DNA from: Oscillospiraceae bacterium
GTDB taxonomy: Bacteria; Bacillota; Clostridia; Oscillospirales; CAG-272
DNA: 64,000 nt
Assembly: GCA_015064395.1 (NCBI GenBank)
Contig: SVSH01000001.1
Span: 1-64,000 of the forward strand
Direction: 5' to 3'
The notes under the pieces were generated by a model that was given only the letters and a program-made list of their open reading frames with translations, searched no databases and was not told the DNA's origin. The number at the start of each line of letters is the position of its first letter. Position 1 is the first letter of the stretch. This document shows, in pieces, positions 62,002-64,000 of this stretch. The position numbers and the translations under genes were made by a program.

Positions 62002-64000
62002 ATGAATCGCAAATCACAGGATTCCACTGACGATTTGTTGCGCGCCCTGCGGACGTTGATGGATCAGGACGAGGTGGACGAGCAGGGAACACCGGACGAC
62101 GTTTTTGGAGATCGCTCACCGTCCGAGCGTGACCACAAGCAGCAGGACGAGGAGATTGCGGCGTTTGATTCCTACATGGCGGCCTTGCTTGGCGAAGTGG
62201 TGTCGGGCGATGTGTCGGGTCGGGATGGCGCCAAGAAAACGACAAGGACGAGAAAAAAGAAGGCCAAGGCTGCCCCCGAGACGAGCGTTGCGCTCCGTCC
62301 GGAGGAAGAATTGGTTGAACTGACAGAGGAGCCGGATGCTGACGAGGAGCCCCGTGTCAAGTCGCTTACTTCCCCAGAGGAGACCGAGGAGGTCTCTCCT
62401 CCCGACGCACAGGTCGAGCTTCCGGGAGACGTGCTGGGCGAGGAGGTTCCCACCTTTGAGGACGTTTACGTGACCGAAGAGGAGGACGACATTACGGCTA
62501 AATCGGAGTTGCAGATCATCGAGCAGCTGCGCATTCCCACCGATTCGTTTGGTACGCTTGAAGCCGCGGAAGAGAAGAGCACGGCGGATGAATTGCCTGC
62601 CGGATGGAGCGAGATCACGGCGATCTCGGCTTCAGATGAGGCATCGGATGCACCCTTGAGTGCACAGCCTGCGGAATATACGGACGTTGGTTTGGATGAA
62701 AACGGCATGCCGCTTCCCATTGATACTACTGTCCCTGATTTTGATACCGAAGCCGAGCCTGCAGATACGCAGGAAGAATCGCTTTCTCTGCGCGAGGGTG
62801 ATATCATTCTGGACGCGGATGAGGATATTCCGCAGACGGAGGAACAGGAAAATACGCAAGAGCCCCAGCCCGTGCAAGAGACGCCGGCGGAGGAAAAAAG
62901 CGCAACGGTGACGCCCGTTTCTTCTCCCCTGGATGCGGCACGAAGTGCCAATGCTCGGGCAGAGGCCCAGCGAGCAGAGGAGCAGATAGCGCGTCCCAAG
63001 CAGTCCCCCCTGGATGCTATCGCGGCAGGCCGGATGGGAGAACGCGGCAACGTGACGTCGCTGGGCGGTGCTCCCGTCTTTGGGCGCAATACCAATCGCG
63101 AGCGTTCTCTGACGGATGACGACGTTGAGCTGCTGTTGGAGCTGGGTTATGAGAGCAATCTTTCCCAAAAGGTTGGATCCCAGCGGGTAGAGCTGCTCAA
63201 AAACCGTCGCGCGGATGATGAGCAGATGCGCCGTCAGCGCGAGCATGCTTACGGCTACGCGGGTGAGGAATATACGGGACACGCACAGGATGACAAGATC
63301 AAGAAGACGTATCAAAAGCATCTTCGCGCCGCCAAGGCACGGCTCTTTGGCGTGGTCCTTTTGACGATTCTTGTCTTGCTTTCGGATATTTTCCCCATGC
63401 TGCGGAGCAATTTCCCTCCGTTGGATGCTCTTCTCCCCGCGACGGGACTGTATGGTGCGGTCGGATTGCTGTTGCTTGTACTGACAGCGCTGATCTGCCT
63501 GCCTCATCTGAAGAAGGGCTTTGGCGCCCTCTTCCAATTTGCTCCCGTTCCCGGCTCTTTGCCGGCTATATTGTTGGTATTTACGCTTCTTTATGATGTG
63601 TTTGGCATCTTTATGCCCACCTGCCCGACCCTTTTGAATTTCCCGACGGTATTGGCACTGCTGTTGCTGTGTGTCGGAGAGCGCATGCGGGTCGGACAGC
63701 AAAAGGAGACGTTTGAGGTGGTCAGCGCCCATTCGCGCAAGATCGCGGCGGATGGCATGGCGCCTCGCAAGAAAAAGGTCGTTCGTGGCGGCCATATCGT
63801 TAAGATCATCAACGACGACGCGGATCGTGTGCTCTGGCGAGTACGCCCCACCGAGCAGGTGGCGGGGTATTTCCGTCGGACGAGCGCGAGAACACAGCGC
63901 TATCGTCCGCTCGGCTTTCTTTTGGCCGGTGCCCTGATCGCCGCTGTGATCGTGGCAGTGATGACACTGCTGGTGCTGGGAGACTTTGTAGCGTCGGTAA
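62002..64000 (+). CDS. acidic multi-span membrane protein, 3' end outside window
   Basis: A frame open from ATG 62002 (AAAGGAG nine bases upstream) to the window end, at least 666 residues. The first 430 residues are cytoplasmic, very acidic (Glu/Asp/Pro/Thr) and probably disordered. They include short basic KKTTRTRKKKAKA and SPLDA motifs, and a folded-looking patch (LTDDDVELLLELGYESNLS) near 370. From about 445 there are at least four helices (FGVVLLTILVLLSDIF, YGAVGLLLLVLTALICL, AILLVFTLLYDVFGIF, TVLALLLLCVG), then a soluble part and another helix (LGFLLAGALIAAVIVAVMTL) at the end. I do not recognise the family. It is the fourth gene of the mreB-pepD-rlmB run, 37 bases after rlmB. Confidence 0.8.
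   Translation, partial: MNRKSQDSTDDLLRALRTLMDQDEVDEQGTPDDVFGDRSPSERDHKQQDEEIAAFDSYMAALLGEVVSGDVSGRDGAKKTTRTRKKKAKAAPETSVALRPEEELVELTEEPDADEEPRVKSLTSPEETEEVSPPDAQVELPGDVLGEEVPTFEDVYVTEEEDDITAKSELQIIEQLRIPTDSFGTLEAAEEKSTADELPAGWSEITAISASDEASDAPLSAQPAEYTDVGLDENGMPLPIDTTVPDFDTEAEPADTQEESLSLREGDIILDADEDIPQTEEQENTQEPQPVQETPAEEKSATVTPVSSPLDAARSANARAEAQRAEEQIARPKQSPLDAIAAGRMGERGNVTSLGGAPVFGRNTNRERSLTDDDVELLLELGYESNLSQKVGSQRVELLKNRRADDEQMRRQREHAYGYAGEEYTGHAQDDKIKKTYQKHLRAAKARLFGVVLLTILVLLSDIFPMLRSNFPPLDALLPATGLYGAVGLLLLVLTALICLPHLKKGFGALFQFAPVPGSLPAILLVFTLLYDVFGIFMPTCPTLLNFPTVLALLLLCVGERMRVGQQKETFEVVSAHSRKIAADGMAPRKKKVVRGGHIVKIINDDADRVLWRVRPTEQVAGYFRRTSARTQRYRPLGFLLAGALIAAVIVAVMTLLVLGDFVASV

Overview
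The window reads as a chromosome segment of a Bacillota member, most likely a gut-type Clostridia lineage. The evidence is: strong AGGAGG-type ribosome binding sites; consensus TTGACA/TATAAT promoters; a CCA-encoding tRNA gene; small families typical of clostridia (DUF1836, DUF6062-like, DUF6514-like, DUF4367-like, YtqB/MnmM); an MEP-pathway dxs; and many BspA-type leucine-rich-repeat and InlB-type surface repeats. Most of the window is moderately GC-rich. Two stretches are clearly AT-rich: about 26.7-27.8 kb and 54.6-58.4 kb. No species can be named from the sequence alone.

Layout. 1-3059: the 3' part of dnaE, closed by a bidirectional terminator shared with the next operon. 3109-16761 (minus): a tight seven-gene operon. 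In transcription order it holds a membrane protein, a MoxR AAA+ ATPase, a DUF58 protein, a BatA-like VWA membrane protein, a 905-residue membrane protein with two VWA MIDAS motifs, a leucine-rich-repeat (LRR) lipoprotein and an Ig-like lipoprotein. 17074-26733 (minus): one giant 3219-residue LRR/InlB/FN3-like surface protein with its own promoter. 26734-27824: an AT-rich divergent promoter region. 27825-43996 (plus): a second apparent operon holding a 2537-residue membrane-anchored subtilase fused to Ig-like and LRR modules, an InlB-repeat lipoprotein, a complete oligopeptide ABC importer (oppABCDF-like) and a small membrane protein.

44047-46393 (minus): DUF6062-like, mnmM-like and VanY-type carboxypeptidase genes. 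46590-48494 (plus): dxs. 48537-52610 (minus): potABCD-type polyamine importer. 52936-53511 (minus): an M50 protease. 53743-54333 (plus): a DUF1836 regulator. 54454-54538: tRNA-Leu(GAG). 54539-58307: an AT-rich accessory segment carrying a tRNA-3'-like fragment, an XRE/DUF6514-like pair, a sigma factor with a DUF4367-type membrane partner, a small secreted protein, and a hairpin-rich element between 32-bp direct repeats. 58424-64000 (plus): mreB-like, pepD, rlmB and a truncated acidic membrane protein.

How it fits together. The 3-44 kb block looks like one large cell-surface and protein-foraging locus. The protease operon can cut protein outside the cell and import the peptides. The divergent giant LRR protein and the LRR/Ig lipoproteins could bind substrate or host surface. 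The MoxR/DUF58/VWA machine sits in one transcription unit with two of these lipoproteins and could mature or assemble them. That last link is inference. The best candidates for something undescribed are this MoxR/VWA-LRR arrangement, the protease-LRR fusion upstream of an Opp importer, and the hairpin array at 57989-58264.
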